From Trachythela sp. YZ-2020 (lineage: Eukaryota; Cnidaria; Anthozoa; Malacalcyonacea; Clavulariidae): DNA of 64,000 nt. The stretch spans positions 700,001-764,000 of the forward strand of contig JADLSH010000268.1 in assembly GCA_016169945.1 (NCBI GenBank). Reading direction: 5' to 3'. Made by a program: the position numbers and the translations under genes. Below the pieces are notes generated by a model. It saw nothing but the letters and a program-made list of their open reading frames with translations, ran no database searches and was not told the DNA's origin. Shown here piece after piece: positions 21,982 through 32,680 of this stretch (position 1 is the stretch's first letter; every line of letters begins with the position of its first letter).

Positions 21982-24900
21982 TCAAAACATTCGCGGAGTG
22001 GAGTCTTTCTTCAACACTACTACGTCACCAACGGCTATCGTTTCTCCTTCTGTCCCGTGAAGTACGCGCGAAGTCTCCCGAAGACTGAACAAATATTCCA
22101 TTCTCCAGCGATTAGTAAATTGCTCCAGTAAGCGCTTTTGATTCTTTGCTCGTTTGGTTAATGATCGATTAGTACTGATAATGTCGAATTGTCGATCACT
22201 GGGAGTCAACGCTATTTGTCTACCATAAATTAGTTGAGAGGGTGTAAGTGGGTACGACACGCCGTCCTCATCGTCATAGACATATGTAAGTGGTCTATTA
22301 TTTATCGTCGTCTCAATTTCTACTAAGAGTGTTCTCAATGACTCGAAGTCCATGGAAGATCGTCCGAGAGTTTTCTTCAAACACCTCTTAGTACTCTGTA
22401 TCATTCGTTCGTAGAATCCTCCTTGCCAGGGTGCTTTCTCTATAATGAATTCCCATTTTACGCCCTTCGAAGCCATTTCTCGTTGAATTTCGGAGGATCG
22501 CACGATGTTCTTCACCTCTTTCGATGCACTCTTGAAAGTCTTAGCATTGTCAGTTATTAATCTCGATGGCAAACCTCTTCGGGACACAAAGCGTCGAAAG
22601 GCTTGAAGAAATGAAGAAACGGATAAATACGGAACAAGTTCCAAGTGGACCGCCCTAGTAGAGGCGCACGTAAACAGACAGATATATACCTTCTTCGATT
22701 CGCAATTCGTCGCAGCATATAGAGGACCAGCAAAGTCAATACCTGTGTTGGCAAATGGTGGATCTTCGCAAACTCGACTTGATGGTAACGCTGGTTCTTT
22801 TGCCGCAGCAAAAGGTTTGGCCTCAAATCGTTTGCATATCACGCAACGTCTTACAATTCCTTTAACGCTCTCTCGACCACGCAACACCCAATATTTTCCT
22901 CGAACGCAATTTAGAGTTTCTCTAATTCCGTCGTGATGTACCAACTCGTGACTTTCGCGTATGATCAACTTTGTAAATTCATGCTTTGGTGGCAAAAGAA
23001 TTGGTTGTTTTGCATCATCAGGCAGCGCAGAGTGGCTAATTCGACCGTCACAACGAATAATCTTATCATCATCGAAAAATAAACCAAGCTGTTTAACTCG
23101 TAAGTTAGCGCGACCATTTCGAATACATTCGATCTCCTCGGCAAAGGCAGTGGACTGAATACTACAGATCCATAATTTCTCTGCTTCGTTTAATTCGTCA
23201 GAGTTTAACTCGGGTGACATGGTACAAGGTTGCTTTCTGGTCTTCTTTATGAATCGGATAACTAATGCTGTGACACGAAGTAACTTGGTCTTCGTGCTGT
23301 ATCTCTGAAGATCGACAAAGTTCTCCATATGGACAGAACTATTTAACGATATTCCAGACAAGGAATGCACGATCGGAGGCGGATTTTTCATCACTTCCTT
23401 GTAAGCTTCATCGTTGTTATTACTCGTAGGTTGAGGATCTACTGGCCATTGATCTTTTGACTGCTTCAGAAACCTTGGGCCATTCCACCAAGTTTCAGCT
23501 TCTGCGAGTTCGCGGCCCGAACAGCCACGAGAAGGCAAATCTGCGGGATTTAATTCCCCTGGGCAATGTCTCCATTCATGGTTGCTAGTTAAATCCCTGA
23601 TTTCATTTACTCGATTCTGGACAAACGTCTTCCACACCTTATGGTTTAGTATCCAACATAATGTGGTGAACGAGTCCGTCCATAAAACGACATCGGTAAT
23701 TTCCTTAATCGAAGTTAGGGCTTTAATGACAGAATCGACCAATCGCGCTAATATATTTGCTCCTAACAGTTCGAGTCGTGGTATGGTTTGTCGTTTGATA
23801 GGCGCAATTCGTGTTTTAGATGCAATCAAATTTATTTCAACTTCTCCATTGCTATGTTCTGTGCGAAGGTACACCACTGCAGCGAACGCAAGGTTGGATG
23901 CATCACAAAACCCGTGAATCTCATGAGTTCGAAATAGTTCGTCAAACCGGCGAAAGTAACATCTTGGTACTCGTATATCACTCAGGGATTGTAAATCCCT
24001 TACGAGAGACTTCCAACTCGCTAATGCCTTGCCATCTAACTCGTCATCCCAATTCAAGCTGGTGGTACACAGTGTTTGGAACAACACTTTCATGGTAACC
24101 GTAAATGGAGCGAAAAAACCGATGGGGTCAAATACCTTGGCAGAGAGCTTTAACACTGACCGTTTAGTAGAAGGAAGGGATTTCGCATAGTCAACTAACT
24201 CGCTGAGGTCATAACAAAATTCGTCACTGTCCTCGTTCCAACTAATTCCAAGAATCTTTACGCAATTCCTTTTCGGTACTGTAGTATCTTGCGATGGTGA
24301 ACTTGGTAATGAGGCTTCGCCAATACGTACTTCTGTGTCAGCAGTGGCGTTGTGGTGAGAGGATTCTAAATTCTCTTTCGTTGCTTCGTATTTCGTACCT
24401 CCATTTTCGCCTTCTTGTGATGCAATGAAATCTCGAACGTAGGCGGAGCTTGAATGCCATTTTCGAAGTTTGAACCCACCCTTGTTCATTAGATCACCAG
24501 ATGTGCGATAGATACGTAAGGCTTCTTCATCATCATGAGCTCCACTGGCCAAGTCATCGACATACAGAGACTCAAGCAACAATGAGACTATGTCAGGTGC
24601 GATTTCCTTGTATCTTGAAAGATGATGGGATATAGTGCTGGATAAGATAGCAGGACTGGGGGTTAGGCCAAATGGCAGACGTCGAAACTCGTATTCCTTG
24701 AGAGTAGGGGGGTCTTGAGTAATATCTTCGAACCAGAGAAACTTCAGCATCTTCCTATCCTCAGGAGCAATTTGTATCTGATGGAAGGCTTTCTCGATAT
24801 CAGCAACAAGTCCGATGGGGTAGCCTCTGAAATTTACAACTGTATCAAATAGTCGTGGAACCAAATTTGGGCCCTTTTGGAGACAATCGTTCAAAGATAG

Positions 24901-26907
24901 ATCATCCTTTGAAGGTTTTGCAGAACCATCAAACACAATTCTAAGTTTCGTCGTTTCCTTGTCTTGACGAACCACACCATGGTGTGGCAGATATTGGCTG
25001 GTTTCTCCAGGTTCAACTACGGAGTCTATAATACCGCCTTTCTCTTGATCTTTAAATATGTTGTCATACTGTTCGAGTAATTGTTTGTCTTTATCGAGAC
25101 GAGACTTAAGTTGATGGAGTCGTTTCAAACACATACCAAATCCATTTGATTTCGGAATACACTCATCCTTCCATGGCAAATTAACTTCGTATCTGGCTTC
25201 ATCCTCAAGATATTGAATGTTCCTTAAAAAATCATCCTTTGTCACCTCTTCCTCATTAATTCCCATCGATTCGATCTCCCAGAAACGACTTAAACACTTC
25301 GAAAGTTCAGATTCATCTTCTCTCAATTCGATTGAGATTGGTGTTGACAAGAAACATTGCTCCTCAATGAGCAAATGTACTCCACAGACCTTCGAACATG
25401 ATTCTGTAGCATTCGTCGGGCCCGTAACAACCCAGCCAAAATCACTGTTAATGGCCACAGGCCCACTTTCGCCTCGTACTATCTCGCCAGTAAGAATATC
25501 GAAATAAGAGTCTGCACCAATCAGAATGTCGATACTACTATCACTTTGTCGTCCTTCGAGAATGTTGAGATCAGAGAGCTGTAAATCTTGTAAACATTGG
25601 GGATACAGGCTAAGATCAATGGTGGTTGTCAACGGTGAGCAAAGTTTTGGAAAACAAAGTGCATTTATCTTTCGATCACCGCTTTTCCCCTTCAAAACCA
25701 ACTCAACCATATCGCATTGTCGCTTCTTAAAATGATCATCACCAAAAGTATTCAAATTAAGCGTCTCTGTTCGAATTGGAACCAAACCAAGTCGCCCCTT
25801 TAATGAATTGGTGATGTAGGAACGCTGGCTACCGCTATCCAAAAGTAATCGAACCGGTATTGGATTTGAGCCATCTTCCCCTTGCGCATAAGTAACCGCT
25901 GTTTGCAGAAGAACCTTATTTCGGGTTTTAGTGGCGGTTGTCGTTGTCACATTCTCAATTATCAAATCATCAGTTTTAGCCAAATTCTCGACCCCATTAA
26001 TGACGGATGCAGTTCTAGTATCATTCGGGTCCTTCGTAGATGGGAGCCTGTCATCTTTACTTGGTTGTTTATATTTATTTCCATTCATGGAATGTTCTTC
26101 GTGGGGGCCCTTAGATGCTTGACAAATCGACTGGTGATGTCTGCCATGACATTGTCTACAACTCTTCTTTGACAGGCACCGTGTACTGCGATGACCAATC
26201 CCCAAGCATATAAAACATCGATTGTCTCTCCTCAATATGTCCTTGCGATCATTTGGGTTTGTCACTCGGTCGCATGATGCCGAAAAGTGAAACTCTTTGC
26301 AATAACAACATTGAATCTGTTTACCAGTTCTATCTTGAGCCGTAAATGCACCTGCAGAGGGTAATCTAGGGGAGTAGGGTGGGCCCCTGGTTTGTTTACT
26401 CTGTTGCGGACTTGACTGTACCCCCTCGCTTACTTCCCGCGCTTCAATCTCAACTCTTATTGTGTTCAACAACTCATCAATTTTCCAAATGTCTCCGGAA
26501 CATTTTCTGGCAATTTCAAGACGGATTTCATTGGGCAATTTTGACATAATTATTGGGATTAGCATGCTACCATATTGCTCCGAAGAAATTCCAATAGACG
26601 CCAAACCCCGCACATGGACACTTACTTTGTCGTAAATATATCTCAACTGACTTGTTCGACTGTTCGTGCAAGGTTGAATTTTCAGAATTTCATCCATGTG
26701 TGCAGCTATTGTCTGTTGAGTTTTCCCAAATCGTTCTTGTAAAATTGTAATTGCAGCATCATAATTAGCACTGGTCAATGTGAGACCTTTTATGGCCCGT
26801 GCTGCATTCCCCTCCAATAATGATTGTAGATAGTTAAACTTATTAACTTTCGAAATAGTTGGGTTACTATGAATAGCTGAATCATACAAGCCCAAAAAGA
26901 AGTCCAT
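21982..26907 (-). CDS. BEL/Pao Gag-Pol polyprotein (1641 codons, partial)
   Basis: Copy-and-paste polyprotein. In order along the frame: Gag (DUF1759-type, 1-180), zinc-knuckle cysteines (CCYCKEFHFSASC, about 199; CFICLGIGHRSTRC), an aspartic protease (LLLDSGSQRSY, about 354), reverse transcriptase with YVDD (about 781), RNase H (GFCDAS about 995; LWTDS), an HHCC integrase zinc finger (HELVHHDG, about 1319), integrase core residues in GIDFAGP, LITDNAK and the GGFYERM Glu, then the start of DUF5641. The N-terminal 200 residues or so of Gag lie in another frame (26790-27596), and the C-terminus is cut by TGA. All enzymatic motifs are intact. Confidence 0.92.
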   Translation of the reverse strand: MDFFLGLYDSAIHSNPTISKVNKFNYLQSLLEGNAARAIKGLTLTSANYDAAITILQERFGKTQQTIAAHMDEILKIQPCTNSRTSQLRYIYDKVSVHVRGLASIGISSEQYGSMLIPIIMSKLPNEIRLEIARKCSGDIWKIDELLNTIRVEIEAREVSEGVQSSPQQSKQTRGPPYSPRLPSAGAFTAQDRTGKQIQCCYCKEFHFSASCDRVTNPNDRKDILRRDNRCFICLGIGHRSTRCLSKKSCRQCHGRHHQSICQASKGPHEEHSMNGNKYKQPSKDDRLPSTKDPNDTRTASVINGVENLAKTDDLIIENVTTTTATKTRNKVLLQTAVTYAQGEDGSNPIPVRLLLDSGSQRSYITNSLKGRLGLVPIRTETLNLNTFGDDHFKKRQCDMVELVLKGKSGDRKINALCFPKLCSPLTTTIDLSLYPQCLQDLQLSDLNILEGRQSDSSIDILIGADSYFDILTGEIVRGESGPVAINSDFGWVVTGPTNATESCSKVCGVHLLIEEQCFLSTPISIELREDESELSKCLSRFWEIESMGINEEEVTKDDFLRNIQYLEDEARYEVNLPWKDECIPKSNGFGMCLKRLHQLKSRLDKDKQLLEQYDNIFKDQEKGGIIDSVVEPGETSQYLPHHGVVRQDKETTKLRIVFDGSAKPSKDDLSLNDCLQKGPNLVPRLFDTVVNFRGYPIGLVADIEKAFHQIQIAPEDRKMLKFLWFEDITQDPPTLKEYEFRRLPFGLTPSPAILSSTISHHLSRYKEIAPDIVSLLLESLYVDDLASGAHDDEEALRIYRTSGDLMNKGGFKLRKWHSSSAYVRDFIASQEGENGGTKYEATKENLESSHHNATADTEVRIGEASLPSSPSQDTTVPKRNCVKILGISWNEDSDEFCYDLSELVDYAKSLPSTKRSVLKLSAKVFDPIGFFAPFTVTMKVLFQTLCTTSLNWDDELDGKALASWKSLVRDLQSLSDIRVPRCYFRRFDELFRTHEIHGFCDASNLAFAAVVYLRTEHSNGEVEINLIASKTRIAPIKRQTIPRLELLGANILARLVDSVIKALTSIKEITDVVLWTDSFTTLCWILNHKVWKTFVQNRVNEIRDLTSNHEWRHCPGELNPADLPSRGCSGRELAEAETWWNGPRFLKQSKDQWPVDPQPTSNNNDEAYKEVMKNPPPIVHSLSGISLNSSVHMENFVDLQRYSTKTKLLRVTALVIRFIKKTRKQPCTMSPELNSDELNEAEKLWICSIQSTAFAEEIECIRNGRANLRVKQLGLFFDDDKIIRCDGRISHSALPDDAKQPILLPPKHEFTKLIIRESHELVHHDGIRETLNCVRGKYWVLRGRESVKGIVRRCVICKRFEAKPFAAAKEPALPSSRVCEDPPFANTGIDFAGPLYAATNCESKKVYICLFTCASTRAVHLELVPYLSVSSFLQAFRRFVSRRGLPSRLITDNAKTFKSASKEVKNIVRSSEIQREMASKGVKWEFIIEKAPWQGGFYERMIQSTKRCLKKTLGRSSMDFESLRTLLVEIETTINNRPLTYVYDDEDGVSYPLTPSQLIYGRQIALTPSDRQFDIISTNRSLTKRAKNQKRLLEQFTNRWRMEYLFSLRETSRVLHGTEGETIAVGDVVVLKKDSTPRMF

Positions 26908-27596
26908 TCAGTTACCTTACCTCCATACTTTGGGAGTTCCAACTTGGGAATCTTTGGCAAACTTGATACAAAATGTCCCGAAGGCGTTGTTGACATAGCC
27001 ATAGGCATTGTTGACATATGCGTTGTTGGCATAGCCGGTTGTTGCAATGAGGGCGAATTATTCACTGAGTTTAAACTAGTATTTTCCTCGTTTTCTACGA
27101 TCATAGACGGTAAATTATTTGAATTTTCGCCTGTTTCGGTTGCATTTTCGATAACTTCCTGTTCTATATTCGCACTCGGAATCAGGTTCGATTTCGTAAC
27201 ATTGTCATTCGTAACAATGTCATTCGTATTAATATTGTCGTTCGTAATATGACTCGGATTTGTTTTCGCTTTGGCAGATTTTATTCGCTTGTCGATTCTT
27301 CGCTTCATGTTCAAAATTCTATCGGAAATTTCTGCTGATTCTTCGATTTCGGTTTGTATTTCGCTCACGTCGCAAATGTTGCATACTTCGTCGTCGATTT
27401 CGCTTAATATTTTCAATTTTCCTTCGAGTTGTAGAGCAATAATCTCGCTTCGTTCGATGTGATCGTCTTCGTATTCGGGTGTCTGTATTATCTGTAATAA
27501 CTCAATCGCTTCTTTTTCTAGTTTCGTACATACACCGCGATGACCTCGTCGCCTAGCACGTAGCCTGTTCAATTTTTCCTTCGCTTCATCGGCCAT
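26790..27596 (-). CDS. BEL/Pao Gag N-terminal region, separate frame
   Basis: 268 codons starting MADEAKEKLNRLRARRRGHR, with an acidic coiled-coil (30-105), an Asn/Thr-rich linker, then LPKIPKLELPKYGGKVTEW, the usual beginning of the DUF1759 Gag domain. Past KVTEWTSFW the homologous Gag continues in the overlapping frame of the 1641-codon ORF, and the last 25 or so codons here are out of frame. The break lies at a T-rich run (CTTCTTTTTGGG on the minus strand, about 26895). A 1-nt indel is the simplest reading. Ribosomal frameshifting is possible, but BEL elements normally have a single fused ORF. Confidence 0.85.
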   Translation of the reverse strand: MADEAKEKLNRLRARRRGHRGVCTKLEKEAIELLQIIQTPEYEDDHIERSEIIALQLEGKLKILSEIDDEVCNICDVSEIQTEIEESAEISDRILNMKRRIDKRIKSAKAKTNPSHITNDNINTNDIVTNDNVTKSNLIPSANIEQEVIENATETGENSNNLPSMIVENEENTSLNSVNNSPSLQQPAMPTTHMSTMPMAMSTTPSGHFVSSLPKIPKLELPKYGGKVTEWTSFWACMIQLFIVTQLFRKLISLTIYNHYWRGMQHGP

Positions 27597-27640
27597 TTCG
27601 CTTCCGGGTTCGATTGGGAGACTTTAGTTCGATAAAGTCA

Positions 27641-27658
27641 GCCCCACGTTGGGCGCCA
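27641..27658 (-). other. Primer-binding site, lysine tRNA type
   Basis: Directly inside the 5' LTR the minus strand reads TGGCGCCCAACGTGGGGC, 18 nt matching the primer site used with tRNA-Lys(1,2) in known retroelements. Recognised from memory of that site. Confidence 0.8.
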
Positions 27659-27862
27659 TGTTATATTTTCGTTAAAATATAATATGATAACTAAACATTA
27701 CTTTAGTTTTGTCTTTTAATATTATGAAAATACACTTATAAATCAATAGTCCTGTCTTTTAAAGTCAACAACAACAGTTTTTCCCCCGTGATGATAACCT
27801 GTTTGACCGGTTATTATTAGAACACAACTTGAAATATAACTTAAAGTATATAGTTTCTTACA
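27659..27862 (-). repeat. 5' LTR of the BEL/Pao element
   Basis: 204 bp, TGTTATATTTTCG to GTTTCTTACA on the plus strand. Nearly identical to 21472-21663 except for the 12-bp indel. Confidence 0.92.
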
Positions 27863-27867
27863 ACCAG

Positions 27868-28158
27868 CCTCTATCGTTGACATGATAGCGGTTGTACCTC
27901 AGCTGTTTGACGTCTTGTCCTGTGTTTAGTGATTGTGTACTGATTTCAAATATAAAGTGATTTTAGATAGAACTGCTCCAACGATAATGCGAGTAAAACC
28001 ATCGCTGATCGCCTGTTGCGCATCGATTTTCAATGCTGAGTTTAAATGTTTTGGTTTCTATATATAGTAAGGTGTGATTACAAGTTGGTGATAGAATATA
28101 GGTGATTATAGAGATTGTGGTACGAGGTTGTGTTGGCAAGTGATTCTGTGATTTGAAC
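27868..28158 (+). promoter_or_regulatory. Conserved upstream block of family copy 2, middle part
   Basis: Continuation of 21412-21471 beyond the BEL element. Contains CTATATATAGTAAGG before the conserved GTGTGATTACAAGTTGGTGA stretch, ends at GTGATTTGAAC where a LINE is inserted, and resumes at 29926. This unit is thus split three times (BEL, LINE, palindrome), which should impair any long-range promoter function for copy 2. Confidence 0.45.
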
Positions 28159-29925
28159 CGATGCCAACCGAGTTCCAAATTCCTTGGCAGCCAGGGTCGC
28201 AGAGGTAGAAATTATAGACCACGAACCGCCACTACCAAGCATCGGACAAGTAAAGACAATATTAAAATTTTTAAATCCCAAGAAGGCAACCGGTGTTGAC
28301 GGTGTACCTGCATGGGTACTAAAGCGTTTCCATGAAGAACTAGCCCCGAGTATCCACGAAATTATCTGCGCTAGTATCCTCCAATGTAAATACCCAAGCC
28401 CTTATAAACATGCTCTGATTAGCCCTGTTCCGAAGGTAAACAATCCTGAGGATTTAAGTACTGACTTCAGGCAGATCTCAATCCTACCGCAAGTCGCAAA
28501 AGTCTTGGAGAAGGTACAATTAAAGCTAAACCAAGCTGATCTTAAAATTAAAACCAACCAGCACGCGTTTACGAGGGGTAGATCAACAGTTAGCGCTTTG
28601 ACAAGCATGACTCAGGATTGGTATGACGCCACAGATAAAGGCAGCCCACATGATGGTGTACATGCGCTGTTTATAGATTTCCGGAAAGCGTTCGACCTCG
28701 TCGATCATGAGATCCTGCTAACGAAGTTGGGAAGTATGGGGGTTAATAAGTCATTTTGGTTATGGTGTCAGAGTTTTCTGACCAATCGGACACAGCAAGT
28801 TAAATTCTTAAATGCCCTCTCCAGAGTGGAAACAATACCGGCTGGTGTCCCCCAAGGGGCTGTTATCTCCTACGCTATTTAACATTTATATCAATGACAT
28901 GGAAGATTGTATTCAAACGAACTTCCAACAACCATATGTAAGTACGCCGATGATTGTAGCCAATATGAACTTGTCTCTACTGGATCAAACAGTAAAATGC
29001 AAGAAGTAGTGCATCTTTTGGAAGACTGGGCTACCCAAAACAAAATGGAGTTAAATACCGGTAAGACTAAAGATATGTGGATAGGATTTACGAGATCAAG
29101 CCCAGCCCCCCCAAGTATCAGTATAGGCAACGAAACGATTGAAAGAGTCACAAAATTTAAACTCCTTGGGGTTACCATGCAAAACGACCTTAAATGGAAG
29201 TCACATGTACAAGATATCGTTAAGAAGGCAAGTAAAAAAATCTACTTCGTGAGAGTCTGCAGGAAAGCAAATCTCCCAAGCAATATAGGGCTAACAACCT
29301 ACTGCACAAAGATAAGACCCATACTGGAATATGCGGCACCAATCTGGGCTGGCTTACCATATTACCTAAAGGAGGATATTGAAAGGGTACAAAATCGCTG
29401 TTTAGACATCATTGGCTTATCAAGAAACAAAATTGAATCGCTTGCGTCAAGAAGAAACTATTTAACAAGTAACGAATACAATAACATACTAAATTCAGAA
29501 AATCACCCATGTAAAAGACTGATTCGCAGAACTAACGCGCATGAACATAACTTAAGGACAGGTTATAACCCACTACTGGCACCAATATCATCCACAGATA
29601 GACATAAACAATCTTTCATACCTAGAGCTGCCTGGTTGAAATATTTTAATGAACATGGCTAACTAAACAAAACTATTTGTATACATAGGAATAGCTCCTT
29701 TTATTCTAGTAAAATGTACATTATTGTCGATGTAGTTTTTACATATCTTAAACACTCTACATAGATAATAGCTCTCCTCTATTCTAGTAAAATGTACATT
29801 ATTATCGATGAAGCTTTTACATATCTTAAAAATTGTTGTAAAAATTTTTTAAATACTTTAATTGTAATACCACTGTAATTCTTCTGCCAAAGGTGGTAAA
29901 TAAAAAAAAAATATATATTATTATT
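28159..29925 (+). mobile_element. 5'-truncated non-LTR retrotransposon (Jockey/CR1-like RT)
   Basis: Fragment of a LINE reverse transcriptase. The frame from 28160 reads through LNPKKATGVDGVPAW, QHAFTRGRSTVSAL, LFIDFRKAFDLVDH and AGVPQG; it then shifts (about 28855) to LLSPTLFNIYINDM and again (about 28935) to CKYADDCSQY with the catalytic YADD. It continues to a C-terminal LGVTMQNDLKWKSHV...RPILEYAAPIWAGL region ending at 29662. A/T-rich 3' UTR follows with an AATAAAAAAA-type tail near 29900 and TTATTATTAATGATAA. No endonuclease domain is present. It sits in the family upstream block; the paralogous site at 42017 is empty. Two frameshifts make it inactive. Confidence 0.87.
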
Positions 29926-30253
29926 AATGATAATAAATAAACTAAAATCTATATTGTGAGTTATGTAGGCTTAACACTGAGCCTGTGACGTCATTACAAA
30001 CAATATTTTAGTGTCTGTGTATATGTCTATATGATCCTGGTTAATACCATCACCTAGTACTTTTGATGTATTGAAATTAGTCACGGTTATTGACTAGGTG
30101 AAATTGACTTATTTCAATAGTCATTAAATGTATCAATTGCGTAGGCGGTAACTGACCTCCCACATGCATAATGACTTATATCAGGAATGTTACCTATCTG
30201 TGTGTTTATCAAATAGAAAAAACTAAATTGAGCAAAACATATATAATTATATA
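29926..30253 (+). repeat. Conserved upstream block of copy 2, third part
   Basis: Resumes with AATCTATATTGTGAGTTATG as at 3796 and 42037. Lacks about 220 bp relative to copies 1, 4 and 6 (the stretch around ATTTTACGATACAGAGTACAG). Confidence 0.6.
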
Positions 30254-30255
30254 TA

Positions 30256-32247
30256 GTCTAGGACCTGCATAGGAGTTTGTATGCATTTCATTTAGCACAG
30301 GCAATCTCAACTGTTTTAGGGTAAAATTATATGGTCAACACAGATATGTGCCAAAAAGTGGGACTAAAGTCCTGAAAATGACTGCCTTGAATGGTAAGTA
30401 CATAGCTTTACCTTTCAAAAGCAAAGCGACAGCCCTTTCGAAGTGCTATAGCTTAGAAGGGTTGCTTTAGGTGTTATTGGAAGGAAAAATTTGTTCAAGT
30501 ATAATATTTTACAAGAAAATGACCATGCACCACCTCAGGTCAACTGCATTATGCATGAAATAACTCATATACCTGGCAGACAATTTTCTTATTTCCTAAA
30601 AAATTTATCATGGGATGAAATATGCTTAATTTAATATATTATTGTAGATTTTCATAAGCTGATTGACATTGTTTTGTTTAAATATGACACATTTTATTTA
30701 TTACTTCACTCAAAACACGATTTCAGCCATATTTGCCGTCTTGTTTGCTTTTATCGCCGAGTCTTGAAAGTATCATCCATTTACTTTGTATTACTGATAG
30801 AGTGGCTAAAGATTTTCAACTGTTTCGTCAAGTTTGAAGCAGTGCAGTGTAGTTATCTTCGATGTTGTGTCTTCGATATTTCGTCAAATATGCCGCCATT
30901 GCAGCCTCGCAGTTCTCTGCCCGATAAATGCTGTTCGTCTTCATATGTATTTAGATTACAGTATTCAAGAGTGCTTCATTGTAGAATAGTCCCAATTGAA
31001 AATTGAAAACATTAGTTGCACTTGAAAAGGCAAAAACTTCACATTTAGACCAGAATCAAGAACACAAGTTTAAAATACTTGAAAGTCACGCGCAATCTGA
31101 AAACTCTGGGTTACTTAACAGGGGAATATTCACAAAACGTTTGTTCGTTACCACAGAACCCAAGTAAATATATTATATTTTTATGATTTATGATAAAAAC
31201 AATAAATTTTTGCCGTATTTTCTATTGTTTTTATCATAAAAATACAATAATTATACTATATTTACTTGGTTCTGTCATTCTGTGGTGGCGAACAAACGTT
31301 TCGTGAAAATATCTCCCCTGTTAAGTACCACGAGGAGTTTTCGAAGATTGCGCGTGACTTTCAAATTATTTTTAAACTTGTGTTCTTGATTCTGGTCCTA
31401 AATGTGTTATGGGAGGTTTTGCCTTCAAGTGCAACTAATGTTTTCAATTTTTCAATTGGGACTATTCTACAATGAAGCACTCTTGGATACTGTAATCTAA
31501 ATACATATGAAGACGAAGAAGTGGCATTTATCGGGCAGAGAAGCTGCGAGGCTTGCAATGGCGGCATATTTGACGAAATATCGAAGGACACAACATCGAA
31601 GATAAAATACACTGCACTGCTTCAAAACTTGACGAAACTTGGTTGAAATCTTCTTTAGCCATCTATCAATATGTAAAAGTACAACAATTGATGATACTTG
31701 CAAGACTCGGCGATAAAAAGCAAACAAGACGGCAAAATATGGCTGAAATCGTGTTTTGGTGGGGGGTAAGTGAAATAAAATGTATTATATTTAAACAAAA
31801 CAATGTCAATCCTTATGAAATCTACAATAATTATATTAAATTAAGCATAGTTTTTCATCCCATGATAAAAATTTTAGGAAATAAGAAAATTTAATCTCTG
31901 CCAGGTATATGAGTTATTTCATGCATAATTAGCAGTTGGCCTGGGGTGGTGCATGGTCATTTTCTTGTAAAATATTATACTTGGACAAATTTTTCCTTCC
32001 AATAACACCCCTAAAAGCAACCCTTCTAAACACTATAAGCACTTCAGAAAGGCTGTCGCTTTTGCTTTTCGGAAGGTAGAGCTATGTCGGCACTGCCGTT
32101 TCAGGGCGGGTCATTTTCAGGACTTTCGTCCCGGATTCAGGTTTTGGCACATATGCCATGTTGACCGCCATGGTCATTTTACCCTAAAACAGTTGAGATT
32201 GCCTGTGCTAAATGAAACGCATACAAACTCCTATACAGGTCCTAGAC
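30256..32247. mobile_element. 2-kb near-perfect palindrome (giant foldback element)
   Basis: The termini GTCTAGGACCTG and CAGGTCCTAGAC are exact complements, and the whole left arm (30256-31203) is mirrored by the right arm (31223-32247) with moderate divergence and small indels, around a loop of about 20 bp. TA flanks both sides (30254-30255, 32248-32249). The unoccupied site is seen near 5222 (AATTATATATATGTG). No transposase ORF; the ORFs within occur as mirrored pairs. The only sequence beyond the arms is the loop. Best read as a non-autonomous DNA transposon with TA target. Confidence 0.85.
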
Positions 32248-32249
32248 TA

Positions 32250-32680
32250 ATATATATGTCATTCTCTCACCAGATTGAATTTGTCGATTCTATGGAGTTA
32301 CATTCGAAAACAAATAAGATGTAGAAACTTTTCTTATAAACCATTATATGCATTTGTGTTTTGCATTTGCGTCACTTGGAAGTTGAAAACACTCCCCATT
32401 TCCGTTGCAAATTATGAAAATTACAATACTGTACTTATGAAAGGTAATGAACTGTCAGTAAAAATGCATACGTCGTAAGTTAGGTATCATATTTATATCA
32501 GGGTGTGATTACAAGTTAGTGATAGAATATAGGTGATTATAGACTGTGGTACGAGGTTGTGTTGGCAAGTGAAATATAAATGAAATTGGATATCATGACA
32601 GGTCATCATGTGTTGATCTTGTGACTGTCTCGAGATATTATAATAGTGTTTGTTTGGGTGAATATTTCATTAATTTCAAG
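32250..32680 (+). repeat. Proximal 5' flank of copy 2
   Basis: Contains the end of the upstream block and a second copy of its leader-like core (GGGTGTGATTACAAG near 32502), then ATGAAATTGGATATCATGAC shared with copy 3 (38248). Copies 2 and 3 share the GAGATATTATAATAGTG proximal sequence. Confidence 0.55.

Larger units (their letters stand above)
21472..27862 (-). mobile_element. BEL/Pao LTR retrotransposon, near complete
   Basis: 6.4-kb element on the minus strand with LTRs at both ends (TGTAAG...TAACA on its own strand), an internal Gag-Pol region, a primer-binding site next to the 5' LTR and a short purine tract by the 3' LTR. The 5-bp target duplication ACCAG (21467-21471, 27863-27867) is exact. 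The unoccupied target is visible at about 3482, 41719 and 60010, where GACCAGCCTCTATCG is continuous. The LTRs differ mainly by one 12-bp indel, so insertion is fairly recent but postdates the block duplication. A frameshift and a stop codon break the coding region. Confidence 0.93.

Noticed and set aside
30674..31894. ORFs of 70-110 codons inside the palindrome
   Set aside because: They occur as mirrored pairs in the two arms, lack domains and are broken differently in each arm.
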